Source: Pyrus communis (lineage: Eukaryota; Streptophyta; Magnoliopsida; Rosales; Rosaceae). Taken from it: a stretch of DNA of 64,000 nt. A program made the position numbers and the translations under genes. The notes beneath the pieces are model-generated. The model did not search any database. It was given only the letters and a program-made list of their open reading frames with translations, and had not been told where the DNA came from. Every line of letters begins with the position of its first letter. Position 1 is the first letter of the stretch. This document shows, one piece after another, positions 50,318 to 61,844 of the stretch. The stretch is from assembly GCF_963583255.1 (NCBI RefSeq), contig NC_084804.1, forward strand, positions 34,633,453 through 34,697,452. Reading direction: 5' to 3'.

Positions 50318-52110
50318 ATGAGAACAGCCTCACTTACCGGTTGGAGCTTCTCCTGGACTCATCAGCGGCAAGCAATTCCTTCCCACAATTTGGTTGTTCA
50401 GTCTTCATTGGAGGATGGAAATTCCAGGACAAAAGTTAGCTCAAGTGCGACAGAGAGTGGCTTGGTTGATGGAGAAGCTGAGAATTTCTCCGGAATTTTG
50501 AAGAGACGATCCGTGTTGCTTTCTGCAGGAGCTTCTTTGTTTTCTTCTCAAGTGTTGGGTTTTCCGGGAGAGGGATTGGCAGTGGTGAAACAAGGTCTTC
50601 TAGCCGGCCGGATTCCCGGTCTGTCCGAACCGGATGAACAAGGTTGGTATCCTTCATCTTACACTGCTCGTAGCAAGTTAGCAACAAACAATAGTTAAGA
50701 GAAATAAGGAAAAACTACATACAATGTAGAAAACCGATTTCCGCACGCCCCTGTTTATTTCTGGCCTTCGGATTGAATGAACTAAAAGAGAATCAAGGAC
50801 AAAAATATATAGGGTGTGCAGAAGGAGAAAAGGAGTACGGAAATCATTTACCTATAGGAAATATTCTCTTTCAAAATCTACACATTTTAGTTGTACTATG
50901 AGATATTGTGTTATCCTCTGCTGCTTTTGATTAAAAAAAAAAAAAAAATGATCTCGTGTTATCCAGACGGTATTTGGACCATATTTCATGTTTCACAAAT
51001 ACTATGAATATTTGCATAAAATGGAGCATAATCCATTATCCATATGCATAGACTGTCCCTTTTGAAAATTAAAAGTTCACAAGGCCGAAGGAATTGGTAT
51101 TTCAAGATAAAAATTGCTTTTCTCTGCCTTTGATTATATGTAAATGGTCTCATTCACTGGTATGTATATGCTTAGACAGGTTGGAGGACATACCGAAGAC
51201 CAGATGAGAAGTCCGGAGGGCATGGCGTTGGTTGGAGCCCTATCATCCCTTATCGCTTTTCAGTTCCTCAAGATTGGGAAGAGGTAATAATCAAATCTGT
51301 TAAAGCCAAGAGCTTGTGTTGTACATGATATTGGTGTTGCTAAAGAACGTGAAAGATTTAAACTTGAGTTATCCTTTCTTGCATCTTCTCCTCCAATAAA
51401 TCATGTTTTACCTTCTGTCTGAGAACTGCCTCAATTTTGCATATTTGTCTTCTTTTCCATGCAACAGGTTCCAGTATCAATAGCGGATCTAGGCGGTACA
51501 GAGATCGATTTGAGATTTGGTAGCCCAAAGGAGGGACGCATTTCTGTCATTGTCGCTCCCGTTCTGAGATTTGCAGATAGTGAGTCTTGATATAAATCAA
51601 GATTTTTCCTCTTATTTCTGCAACACGACGAAAAAACTCAGATGCCAATGCAGTTATATTAGCTGGGTCAATCTTTAACATGAAATTTAAACTCTTGTTG
51701 TGATTCACAGATTTAGATGGAGATGCCACAATTGAGAAAATTGGACGTCCAGAGACGGTAATCAATGCGTTTGGACCCGAAGTTATTGGCGAAAATGTTG
51801 AAGGAAAGGTTATGAGCATAAATGTTGTACAAGACTCTGGAAGAACATATTACCAGTATGAGTTGGAGCCACCTCATGCTCTGATAACAGCAACTGCAGC
51901 TGGGAACCGCCTGTACTTGTTTAGCGTAACTGGAAGTGGTACGGATACTTTTTCTACTTTGACATGCTTCTTATTATGGAAAAAAAATGATTCAATAGCC
52001 ATACCTGAAGACATAATAAATGCATACTTGCTTTGGATTTTGTAGGTCTTCAATGGAAGAGGCATTACAAGGACTTGAAGAAAATAGCCGACTCCTTCCG
52101 TGTCGTCTAA
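50318..52110 (+). CDS. PPD4: PsbP domain-containing protein 4, chloroplastic
   Basis: Five exons (50318-50642, 51180-51283, 51468-51579, 51711-51938, 52046-52110) give 277 aa. The start is the ATG at 50318; the in-frame GTG just upstream is not a plant start. Residues 1 to about 60 are Ser/Thr-rich, a chloroplast transit peptide. KRRSVLLSAGASLFSS (62-77) has the twin-Arg plus hydrophobic core of a thylakoid lumen signal. The mature part has GLLAGRIPGLSEPDEQGWRT, GWSPIIPYRFSVPQDWEEVP, GTEIDLRFGSPKEGRISVIV and a C-terminus HYKDLKKIADSFRVV, as in Arabidopsis PPD4. PsbP-like proteins sit in the thylakoid lumen and help photosystem assembly or function; the exact role of PPD4 is not settled. The copy looks intact and is convergent with the PPR gene 522 bp away. 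Confidence 0.93.
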
Positions 52111-52632
52111 GTCATCTTTTGTAATCTGAGGTAGCATAAAGATAAAATCCTTCATTTTGATTTTCATAAGGGGAAAAAGAAGGAAGGTCTGTGCAGTACA
52201 GATGAGTTCTTTGTTACGACAATTGGCAAAATTGTGTTGAACGTGCAGAATACATTGTTGCTAAAATCTCTTTGAAGATCCATTGCTCTGATTTCATGTT
52301 CAGAAGTAGATACAAGCTGCCACTCCAGTTTTATTCAATGCCTCAACCAACCATTTCCGTTATCCATTGCTGTGATTCATGTTCAGACGTAAATAATCCT
52401 CTGATTTTACGGATAAGCCCGAGATTCTGCTCCCAATCAATTCTTTGCTCATTATAAGGTTGTTTGAAAAAAGGTGTTTGAATTTGTTGAAAGAAATCTT
52501 CTGCAGGATCGCCAGAACTAAGCTGCCTTCCAAACACTATGTTGACATGCAGTAACTAAGGCGGGAGCTACCACGTCCTAAGCTGCTGCTCTTCCACGGA
52601 GCAATGGTTTACCTAGAAGTACTATATACACG
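52111..52632. other. PPD4-PPR convergent intergenic region
   Basis: 3' UTR space of both genes. No other gene seen. Confidence 0.6.
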
Positions 52633-54411
52633 TTATGAGCCACTGGGCACAAATGAACTGCGAGCCGGTGTCTTTTCAAAGCCTTCGCTTATCATGTCAA
52701 TCCTCGTCCGTTCAGCTTTCTCCCATCTATCACAGGCAGCATATATATTTGACAGAAGCACATAATGTGAATTATCACCTGACCCAACGTTTGAATCGAG
52801 GGTGCTAATATCCTTCACTACCTGTTCCGTCATCTCCATATCCATATAAACCCGGCATGCTCCAAGCATAGCCCCCCAGACCATGTCGTTTGGTTTGATT
52901 GGCATTCTCTTGATTAAAGCATAAGCCTCTGTTAATCTTCCTGCCCGTCCCAAAAGGTCAACCACGCATCCAAAATGTTTAATCTCTGCTACCAAACCAT
53001 ATTCCTCCATCTTGGAGAAAATTTGTATGCCTTCATCCACAAAACCCCCATGTGCACAAGCCGACAGAACAGAAATAAAGGTTATATCATCAGGCCTTTC
53101 ATTTGAATCTTCCATTCTTCCAAATAATTCAAGAGCCTCTTTGCACTGTCCATGAATGGCCAGTCCCGAAATCATAGCATTCCAACACACTGTGTTCCTT
53201 TCAGTCATCCCCTCAAAGATCAACCTAGCATTCATCAAATCGCCACATTTTGCATACATGTCTACAAGTGCATTCAGAACAATCTGACTAAGCTTTATCC
53301 TTCTATGGCCTAACATGTTATGTATATCCTTGCCAATGTCCAACAGCCCAGACTGAGCACAGGCAGATAAAACGCTCACAAAAGTAAATTCATCTGGCTC
53401 AAAGCCTTCGGCTTGCATTTTGTGAAATGAGTTCAAAGCTTCTTCGCAAAATCCATTTTGTGCATAGCCAGATATCATCGAATTCCAGTTCACCAAGTTC
53501 CGGACTGGGATTTTGTCAAAGATGAACTTGGCTTCCTTAACATCACCTTTCTTGCAATACCCAGAAATCATCGATGACCACACAAAGAAATTACGCTGCG
53601 GCATTGCCTCAAAAACTTCCCTTGCCGCCTCCATCTGCCCATTGCTAGAATACCCATCAGCCATTACAGTCCACACAACCACATTCTTCAACTCCTGCGG
53701 AACCTGATCAAAGAATCGCCTAGCACTAACAGTGTCTCCACTCCTCGCAAACCCGTCGATCATCTCAACCCAAGTCACAGATGTCCGCATAGACATCTTC
53801 TCAAACAAAAACAATGCAGATGTTTTATCCCCACTTCTCAAGTACCCACCTATCATCGCATTCCATGTGACCACATTTCTCTCAGGCATATAATCAAACA
53901 CTTTCCGGGACTCAAAAACTTGCCCGCATTTCGCGTACATGTCAACCAATGACGTGCCAACCAAGACATCAGAATTCATACCAAACTTGATAGACTCGGC
54001 GTGCAATGCCTTCCCACGATTTAAGCACGAAAGAGAAGCACAGGCCTTGAGAATCAAAGGAAGAACGCCTAAAATGTAGATTCCTTGACGCCGAATTCGG
54101 GTGTACAGGAGAAGCGCTTGTGCGGGTGATCCTTGAGAGAGGTGATTCCTTATAATGTAAGACCAATTTGCAGGATTTGGTTTTTCCGTTGTTGTGCAGA
54201 AATCATGGATTTGTTTGAGGTACTTTGGATTTGAGGGGATTTGGTTTTGGTTGTTTTGAGGAGGGCAGTGGGGATTTCCATGTGGGATTTGTGACATAGT
54301 TTGTGATTCGAAGTGTTTTTTTTTTTTTTTTTTGTTTTTTTTTGTAGTTTCCACTTTCCCACTGGAATTTAAACGATACGCAATTTGGAGGGAGATTGGA
54401 TTTCTCGTCAT
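52633..54411 (-). CDS. Pentatricopeptide repeat protein, PLS class with E-type C-terminus (At3g21470-like)
   Basis: A single open frame without introns, 592 codons from the ATG at 54411. A second ATG at 54297 (MSQIPHGNPH) would give 554 aa and may be the true start, because the first 38 residues include a Lys-rich run (KKNKKKKKK) made by a poly-A/T tract. PPR motifs repeat from about residue 80 to 500: NPANWSYIIRNHLSQGSPAQ, DVLVGTSLVDMYAKCGQVFE, RNVVTWNAMIGGYLRSGDKT, NLVNWNSMISGYAQNGFCEE, QIVLNALVDMYAKCGDLMNA and others. An E-like tail follows (PNDMVWGAMLGACRVYMDME, then YVLLSNIYAACDRWEKAERT), and there is no DYW domain. Such proteins bind organelle RNA and take part in C-to-U editing or RNA maturation in mitochondria or chloroplasts; the target cannot be told from sequence here. 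Order and key words match Arabidopsis At3g21470. Confidence 0.9.
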   Translation of the reverse strand: MTRNPISLQIAYRLNSSGKVETTKKNKKKKKKHFESQTMSQIPHGNPHCPPQNNQNQIPSNPKYLKQIHDFCTTTEKPNPANWSYIIRNHLSQGSPAQALLLYTRIRRQGIYILGVLPLILKACASLSCLNRGKALHAESIKFGMNSDVLVGTSLVDMYAKCGQVFESRKVFDYMPERNVVTWNAMIGGYLRSGDKTSALFLFEKMSMRTSVTWVEMIDGFARSGDTVSARRFFDQVPQELKNVVVWTVMADGYSSNGQMEAAREVFEAMPQRNFFVWSSMISGYCKKGDVKEAKFIFDKIPVRNLVNWNSMISGYAQNGFCEEALNSFHKMQAEGFEPDEFTFVSVLSACAQSGLLDIGKDIHNMLGHRRIKLSQIVLNALVDMYAKCGDLMNARLIFEGMTERNTVCWNAMISGLAIHGQCKEALELFGRMEDSNERPDDITFISVLSACAHGGFVDEGIQIFSKMEEYGLVAEIKHFGCVVDLLGRAGRLTEAYALIKRMPIKPNDMVWGAMLGACRVYMDMEMTEQVVKDISTLDSNVGSGDNSHYVLLSNIYAACDRWEKAERTRIDMISEGFEKTPARSSFVPSGS

Positions 54412-54445
54412 CCGCCGAAGAGGGATTTTTTAGGTAATCTCTCAC

Positions 54446-55339
54446 TTGTTATTTAAACTTTACAAATAATTTAATTGTTCACTACGAATTTTCTATATTA
54501 AAAGAAAACCCCTTAAAACTTAAAAATCTCACTCAATCATAACTTAATGCAAATATGAATTGCATTTCCAATCACCCTTATCAATTTTTTTTTCTTCTTA
54601 AAACTAAAAAACTTGCAACCACTTAGTACTATGTTCTAGTGGTATTGTTCTTTACTTGTAAGTGAGAAGTATTAGGTTCAATTCTCGTCAAAAACGAAAT
54701 TGAACCACATTATTATGGCAAACTTGTTATAAGGCTTAGTCAACTTCTTCAGTAGATACTACCATTTGTTATAATAAAAAATTTATAAAAAATAAAAAAC
54801 CAAAAAACTTGCTGGAGCTTCAGGAAGGAGGCAGGACTTTGTGGGCTGGAATATGTTATTGAGCCCTTGGGCCACAAGGCCTGTGGTGGATTAATGTTGG
54901 ACCGAACATTATTCTCCTTAGAGAGAGGGAGAGATGAACATACGCTGGACTAATAGTATGACGTGGTATAAATTGTTGTTTCAGTGGTGATCATCAAGTT
55001 TAACCAAATTCACTTACGTAATCTGTTCGTCTTCTAAATTTTCAAAATAGTGGACTGTCGTGGTCAAAACTCTAGCTGATTATTTTTTACAGAAAAAGTT
55101 ACGTAATCTGTTGTTAGAAATGCGAAGGGAAAAATATACTTAAATGTCAACTGCTGTTATCCGTGAAATTCTGTCGTATATCTTATATATATCTATGTTC
55201 ATACAAATTAAAGAACAAGGTTTGTGAATTGTGTTTGCACTATACCTCCTATATCTCTCTCAATCTTTATTCCCTTCCCTTTTGTTTTTCCTAGTCAAAA
55301 TTTCTCGAAATTGTTCGTTGTCAATTTACATAACGTTCG
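54446..55339. other. PPR upstream intergenic region
   Basis: AT-rich. No gene recognised. Confidence 0.45.
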
Positions 55340-55592
55340 TGTTTATAATCAGAACCGTTCATATTATAAATCACCCTATAAAGATCACATCTGCAAAAAA
55401 AAAAAAATCAATTAAAACTAAGGTCGTTCAGTCATCAAACTGTTTTAAAACAAATGAACGGTATTGGTAAAAGCATTACGAACCGTCTATTTGCTACAAT
55501 ATATTGACTAGACAACCTTAGTTTTAATTTATTTTTTGTAGAGATGATCTTTACAATGTGATTCATAATATGAACAGTTCTGATCATAAACA
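55340..55592. mobile_element. Palindromic MITE, copy 1
   Basis: The left arm (GTTTATAATCAGAACCGTTC onward, through AACTAAGGTCGTTCAGTC) and the right arm (other strand GTTTATGATCAGAACTGTTC) pair over about 100 bases. The whole element is about 250 bp. A second, window-truncated copy is at 63790-64000. No coding frame is present. Confidence 0.75.
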
Positions 55593-55793
55593 TAAAATTC
55601 TATGATTAAAACACTAAAAATTCTGAATAGGAGTTCATACTCATCTTTGAGTAGCCAAGTATTGTTGCTTTTGTTATACTTCTACTTGGTAATAGTCAAA
55701 TAAATATAGGAACCTCTAAAATCTTGAACAATGAAAAATACTTATTTTGGTGATATAAATGCCCAACACAACTTTCGTTGATATATAATGTAA

Positions 55794-56322
55794 GGTCATC
55801 TCTAACTAATCCGGCCAGAGAGCTATAGAGTTGAAAATAGTCCAAAATGACACAAAAACTTTCTCCAACAGAGGGCTAAGCCAAAGGGCTTGTGGGCCCC
55901 ACCGAGCCAAAACCAGCCAATCAAGCCAGCGAGATGGCCATCTCCAGCCAACCAACTAGCCCTCTTCTTTTTTTTTTTTTTGCCCAGCCCACTTTTTTTT
56001 TTTTTCCCCAACGTGGCTCACTTTTTTTTTTTTTTTAATTCTAATTTTTTTTCCTACACCATTTCTCGTATACTTTTCATCATTTCATATTATCTTATCT
56101 CATTTTATTTCAATTCTTCACATTTCATACTATGACCCTTTGGCCCCCTCGGTTAGAGATGGTTTTTTTTTGTCACAGGGCTGTGTTTGGCCTATGGCCA
56201 TTTGGCCCCTAGGCTGGAGATGATATGAAATATGGCATGACACTGTTCATTAAAATATTAGTTTCTTGGAAGACCGTAGGACTAAAGCGAACCCTTTGGT
56301 CCTCCTTCGATTGGAGATGACC
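55794..56322. mobile_element. PIF/Harbinger (Tourist-like) MITE
   Basis: The ends GGTCATCTCTAACTAATCCG and (other strand) GGTCATCTCCAATCGAAGGA are inverted and bordered by TAA on both sides (55791-55793 and 56323-56325). Internal words include CCAAAGGGC and GGCCCC and long poly-T runs. The 529-bp size and TAA duplication fit Tourist-like MITEs. Confidence 0.75.
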
Positions 56323-56325
56323 TAA

Positions 56326-59300
56326 GTATTTAGAGACCAAGCAAAAACCCGAAAGTTTTGACTTGATCTGAGAAGATTGGTGATAGACTATACGTACGTA
56401 ACTTACATGGCTAAGGTTGTATTCTTTAACACAAAATTACCCACGTACTATAATACATTATCAAGAAAAATCAATAATTCGATTAATCTCAATACAAATA
56501 ACCAGAGTTCGTCTTGGCAAAATATGAATAACCATGTCTACACGTGTGTGTATACACGAAGGGCAAAAAGTTTGTGATAATTTGGTCAGCCTTGCAAATA
56601 GCTTTCGTACGATTTAATTAAGTTGACATTCAGAGTACAAGTAATAGACAATTGAATAAACTATGAAACTAAGAATATAATTTTACAATCAGGAAAATAA
56701 ATGAACAAGATTGTTGAGATGATTACAAATTGAGAACTACATGCATTTTGACTTAGTTCGCATACTAAATTACAAGTTATATTTATAGAGATATAAACCT
56801 AAAAGACCCTAATATGTAAAATATATACCACATACCCTAACAATATAATAAACCTAAAATACTAATATTTTCTAACAAATTGGTCCCAGTATGTATATAT
56901 AGTTGCTTTGTTTGAATTCGCCTTCATTACAACAGGGCCAATGTTACACAAAAACTTGCACAATTTTTAATACATACATGTAGGTCTAACATATAAACAG
57001 TAGAACTCATCTCTATAAGAAAATGCTTCACTAAAGTGTCAGCTTTACTTACTACATACATACATAGTGTGGATTTGGTGAATTATGATAAACATGTTAT
57101 GCATGCTCTCGGCACGATATATAGCAACTAAACGATACCAATCAAAAGCATATATGTGATGAAGGAAACTGAAATAACCCTTGTAATACAAAAATAAAAA
57201 CACACACACACACATGTTGAAAGGTTCCTCTACACACATATATGTTGAAAGGTTCCGAGTTCTGAGTATTTCTCAACCCGGTTATACATAAGGGGGGATG
57301 TACAAGAGCATGAGGTTCACATTATCTTATCCTTTATTACCTGCCATTTGAACAGAAAGCAAACCTACGTAACCATGACAAACTAACTGCGCCATTTGGT
57401 GGTGCTAGTTGAAGAAACAGCATATTGTATGACATAAGTTTGCCAAAAAATAGAAAAAATGTATTTGACGTCCTTGATTGAAACTTTCATGCAGTACTTA
57501 CCTATCTCGTAGGGCACTGCGTACAGAACGGCTATATATTCAAATGAATGATCAACTAAAGATTCACCTTATTAATAACAACTAGTTGCGTCCATAACTT
57601 CGATTGCCGACACAATGTTTATACAAATAAAAAATTGGGATTGTATTGACCATGAAGCTTGTTTCATTCATTAATCCTCTATCCTATATATACAGGTTGG
57701 ATGTCGACGATGCACTGAGCTACACCTTAAAATCAGTGATGCAAGAGTCCTTCCCCTTTAGGGCAATGTAGCCTTCAACATATTTAATACCATAGACGCA
57801 ACTATACTCTATGATTTGAACCTTGTCTGAGTCTCATCAATACTGAAATATATATGGTCCTGCATGATAATTAAGGGTTCCCTTTTTTTCTTTCAAGAGA
57901 ATTAGCATTCTTTGTATCTTTATATCAATATTTTCCTCCTAGATTATTGTTCTGAACTGTATGTAATCATTTGTAGCAAATAACAGGCAAAAGTTCTTGA
58001 CCAGTGTACTGTTGAGGCGATTCTACTAGTGTTCAAAATGCAACATCTAATGAAAATTTTCGTGGAAGTTCACTTTTGCTCCAATTTGAACTTAAAAAAA
58101 TAAAAAATAAAAAGTCATGTAAAAAAAAAAATATAAAATGTCTTTGAAACGTAACAACTAAACATAATATTCAACTTTCAACTTGATGGAGTAATTAGCT
58201 TTTTTGTTGGGTGTTAACAGAGCCCTAGCTCAAATCTTTGAATTATATATGTACATATATCCACCTGAAACCAATTGACAGTAACCTTACAATAATGATA
58301 TTTCCAAACTGAATATAATCATATCACTTGGATTGGATTTTCAACTAAAAACGAAAGGATATATATCAGCTCAGGTTATATGTTGTTTAATTCGAAGATT
58401 ACAACTTTAATTAAGGGGCAACCCTCTCTATATACACATGTATTTATGAGATTTGAAATTCTTTTTGTTGTCAAACATCAAATTCATTGATAGAAGAAGA
58501 TGTTACATGAGATAAACATAAAAACAAGTTGCAATTAGGCCAAACGGGCAAAGAAGCCCAAACAAAGTACATGATGACTCAATGAGACTTAGTCCTTTAA
58601 CACAAGTCGTCACCACCACAGCCACCGTGTTGCCCGTCATTCCATCACTCGGGTCAGTGGATTCACTGTCAGCCCCAACGAAAACCAAAGGCCCCAAAAC
58701 AAAAACAAAAATACAAAGCAGCCCCAATGAAAACTTGAAATCTCTTGTAATAAAGTAAAGATGAATATCAGTAAGTAAAATAATAATTAGGCCCCCAGTA
58801 TTTGATTGCTCAAGGTCCCTATGTAGGCGTATAATTTGTGTTAAATTGGGTGGTTGTGAGAATTTTTGATATGTTTCTTCTCCTTAGAGCATACAAATAA
58901 GTACTGCACAAATGCCTTATAGAGCAAGAACGGTAATAACTCCTAAACCTAATTAGAAATATATACAGCATAAAGCCTTGTAGAGTAAGAAAAGTAATAA
59001 CTCCTAAACCTAGTTACAGGACGAAAACTATGGATATGGACGCTGTGTCATCTCGGTCATCCGGATTAATTGAGGTCATCTTATGGGTTTGGGTCATCTT
59101 TTGGGGTAGTCATCATCTGGGTCGAGGTCTGATATTTTTCAAACCATAATGGCTGGGATGATAGGATTTTTCAGAGTTAGCTAGGGTTTCAAGCATAGCG
59201 AAAATCTTAGGATCTCTGTTCCAATACCATTTTAAAATAAGTGTTTGTAGAAATTCTCTGATATGTTCCTTCTACTTGAAAGAGGAAAATACGACTTAAA

Positions 59301-59491
59301 AGCCTTGTAAAGTACGAAAGACAATAACTCATAAAATCCTTCGTACTAGAGTACTAGAGTCTGTAGAGACTAGAGAGCCACATTCAATGTCGCAAGTCCA
59401 GGTACAAATATTCTATAATCCATTGGCAAAAGAAATAGAACTTATCTTTAGATGGAGTACTGATGAACCGACCCTAGTTGGAGGTTTACAT
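56326..59491. other. Long intergenic sequence, no gene recognised
   Basis: Over 3 kb without a supported gene. Short open frames lack motifs. Between 58900 and 59350 a phrase around GCCTTGTAGAGTAAGAAAAG and AATAACTCCTAAACCTA occurs three times in diverged form, suggesting an old repeat. A CACACACACA tract is at about 57200. Confidence 0.45.
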
Positions 59492-59708
59492 TGTTCGAAA
59501 TTTTGAGTAGAAATTTCATTGTCTCACATTGACCATTATCAAAAGGTTTCCTCACTTGATAAGGTTTTGTCCCTTATAGATAGTGCTTGGAGTGATGGAT
59601 GAAGAATGAAATTGAGCTCAACCTTGGGGTTGGGCTTTAATTGATAATTAATATATATAATTATCATTATCAAAAGATGGGCGTTGGGGTTGGATTTCTA
59701 ACACTACA

Positions 59709-60720
59709 TAATCCAAGTTGACAAGTGGCTATGTTTTTACCTTAAGAGGTGCAGCAATATTTTGGAAATCCTCTAAATAGAAATATATAGCTCGTTCCAC
59801 CATGGAGTCAGAGTTTATAGCTTTAGACTTGACTAGAGAAGAAGTTGAGTGGCTAAAACATTTTCTAGAGGATATTCGAGTGTGGCCAAAGCCTGTAACT
59901 GCTATATGTATACATTGTGACAGTATGGCCGCATAATCAAGGGCCAAAAGTCATGCATACAATGTAAAGTCACGACACATCAAGCGTCGACATAATACTC
60001 TTAAGAAGTTGCTCTCCAATGGAATAATATCTATGGATGCAAATTTCTTCCTCCTTGTTCTTGGACAAAATTGCACCTACAAAACAAACAACACCTTAGG
60101 TCAAGACCAATAGCCTCATGCGCCCACAATGAATTTTTTTTTTGGGGGGAGGGAGGGGGGGCGCGCTTTGGCCAAAGAACCTCTGATGCCAAAGTTAGAA
60201 ATTTGAGGGAAAAGTGTTTGGAGAATTTAGCAAGAGTGTAGAACTTAGGTTTTGGAGAAAATAAGGGTGTTTATATAGGGTGTGGCCGGCCACTTGGATG
60301 GTTTTTTGGGTGTGATTCATAATTTGTTAGCTAATTAATAAATTAATTGAGTAATAAATCAATTAATTAGGTAATTAATATAATTTGAAATGAATGATTT
60401 GGTGGTTACCTTGTGGAGAAGATTTGATGAGAATGAATGAAATAGGTTTTGAATAATTACCTATTTTGAGCACTTTTGACCTTGATTGAGTCATGATTGT
60501 CCATTGCTCGCATGTAGGAGTTCCGGTATTCCTCGAGGGTAATTTTGTCCTTTTCACCCAAAAATCCACGTGTCGCCTCCATATTTTATTTGATTATTTT
60601 TGGTTGCACAATATCCATTGATTATGTATAGTCAAAGGAAAATATAGCCGATCTTTTGACAAAAGGCCTACCAAGTGGGCAAATATTATTTACATCAAGG
60701 GGAATGGGTCGCAAGCCAAT
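59709..60720 (+). pseudogene. copia RNase H remnant, split by an insertion
   Basis: Before the insertion the frame reads SGYVFTLRGAAIFWKSSK, stop, KYIARSTMESEFIALDLTRE and VCIHCDS-like, then stop, then KSRHIKRRHNTLKKLLSNGI. After the insertion it resumes IDYV, stop, SKENIADLLTKGLPSG. These are the standard words of copia RNase H (SWKSSKQ, STMESEF, CDSQAAI, KSRHIRRRH, DPLTKGL). Several stop codons make it non-functional. Confidence 0.8.
60032..60610 (-). mobile_element. gypsy solo LTR inside the copia remnant
   Basis: The reverse complement begins TGTGCAACCAAAAATAATCA and matches the LTR at 34854 onward, including GGCGACACGTGGATTTTTGG, AATTACCCTCGAGGAATACC-like and a CCTATATAAACACCC promoter. 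The repeat ATATC borders it (60027-60031 and 60611-60615). Removing it restores the copia words LLSNGI and IDYV. No internal region remains, so it is a solo LTR. Confidence 0.8.
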
Positions 60721-61844
60721 TCAATGAATCGGACTGGGCGAAAACCTAACCTAACTGAATGGAGATCCCATGGTCTAGATTCAATAGGCAAACTAGTTGA
60801 GTTTGATTCAAAGGTTGAACACACAACTTACCCATTCTTATGATAAAATGTGTGTTGTCTGTTAAGTTCAAGGGGTTATGTATTATACATTTAATGACAT
60901 TAATTTCTTGTTATCAAGAGGGAATATGGCAGACTATTCTTAATTAATGTCACCTATATAGGAGTAAATGGGGCTGCATTGATGAGAATTGAAATGGCTA
61001 AATTTTCTAAAGCTCTTACAAAATACAGGATTTGTTCAGGGCCAAAATGAACACAACTGTATGAATTGACGTGTGGCAGACATGATATGTGTGTAGCATA
61101 TTGTCTCGGTTTACTACTGCGGTGAACAATTCAAGATCTTCCACATCCACTGTGTCACCAAGTAAACCAAATACGCTTTCACTAGAGTGAGTTCAAGTCC
61201 AAAAGACACTTCACCTGATGCATATCATGTATATTCTCTCTCAATTTTAGGCAACCTAGTCATACATTTGCATTTCCATTTGCAATCAAATGTGGGGTAT
61301 TGTTGGAAATTTTGAGTAGAAATTTCATTGTCTCACATTGGCCATTACCAAAAGGCTTCCTCACTTTATAAGGCTTTGTCCCTTATAGATAGTGATTGGA
61401 GTGATGGACCATGGAGAATAAAATTAGGCTCAACCTTGGGGTTGGGCTTTGGGATGTACTAATTAATTGATAATTAATATAAAAACCTATTATATATACA
61501 TTTATCTGCATAACATTTAGAATATAAAAAATATCAAATTCTTCTTCTACAATCCTAAACCTTCTTACTGAGAGAACCACATAGAAATTCGCCATAAGTC
61601 AGTTTTCTGGTGTTGTAATTCTAACTTAGATCGTTGAATCCTAGTGAAGCAGATGTCCGTAGAACTACAAGCATTGAGTAGGGGCGAAATATCTATTTCA
61701 AGGACATTGCAGTACGCAAGCCTCGATCATCAGTTTATCTGTTTAATATTATTTCGTTGTTCATAATCTGTTAGGTTAGTTATTTGCATTTATTATTTAT
61801 TTGCATCTATAAATTTATCATTAATTGTTGATATTTATCCAACA

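Larger units (their letters stand above)
59492..61844 (+). mobile_element. Internally deleted Ty1/copia element
   Basis: The 3' LTR is 61301-61844 (TGTTGGAAATTTTGAGTAGA ... TTTATCCAACA, 544 bp). A cut-down 5' LTR starts at 59492 (TGTTCGAAATTTTGAGTAGA) and is recognisable for about 160 bp. In between, only the RNase H end of pol remains; gag, integrase and most of RT are gone. A G-rich TGTGGGGTAT sits just before the 3' LTR as a polypurine-like tract. A reversed gypsy LTR is inserted at 60032-60610. Confidence 0.8.

Noticed and set aside
58503..58727. Minus-strand frame with two hydrophobic stretches
   Set aside because: Short, no family recognised, no splice or promoter context; likely chance.
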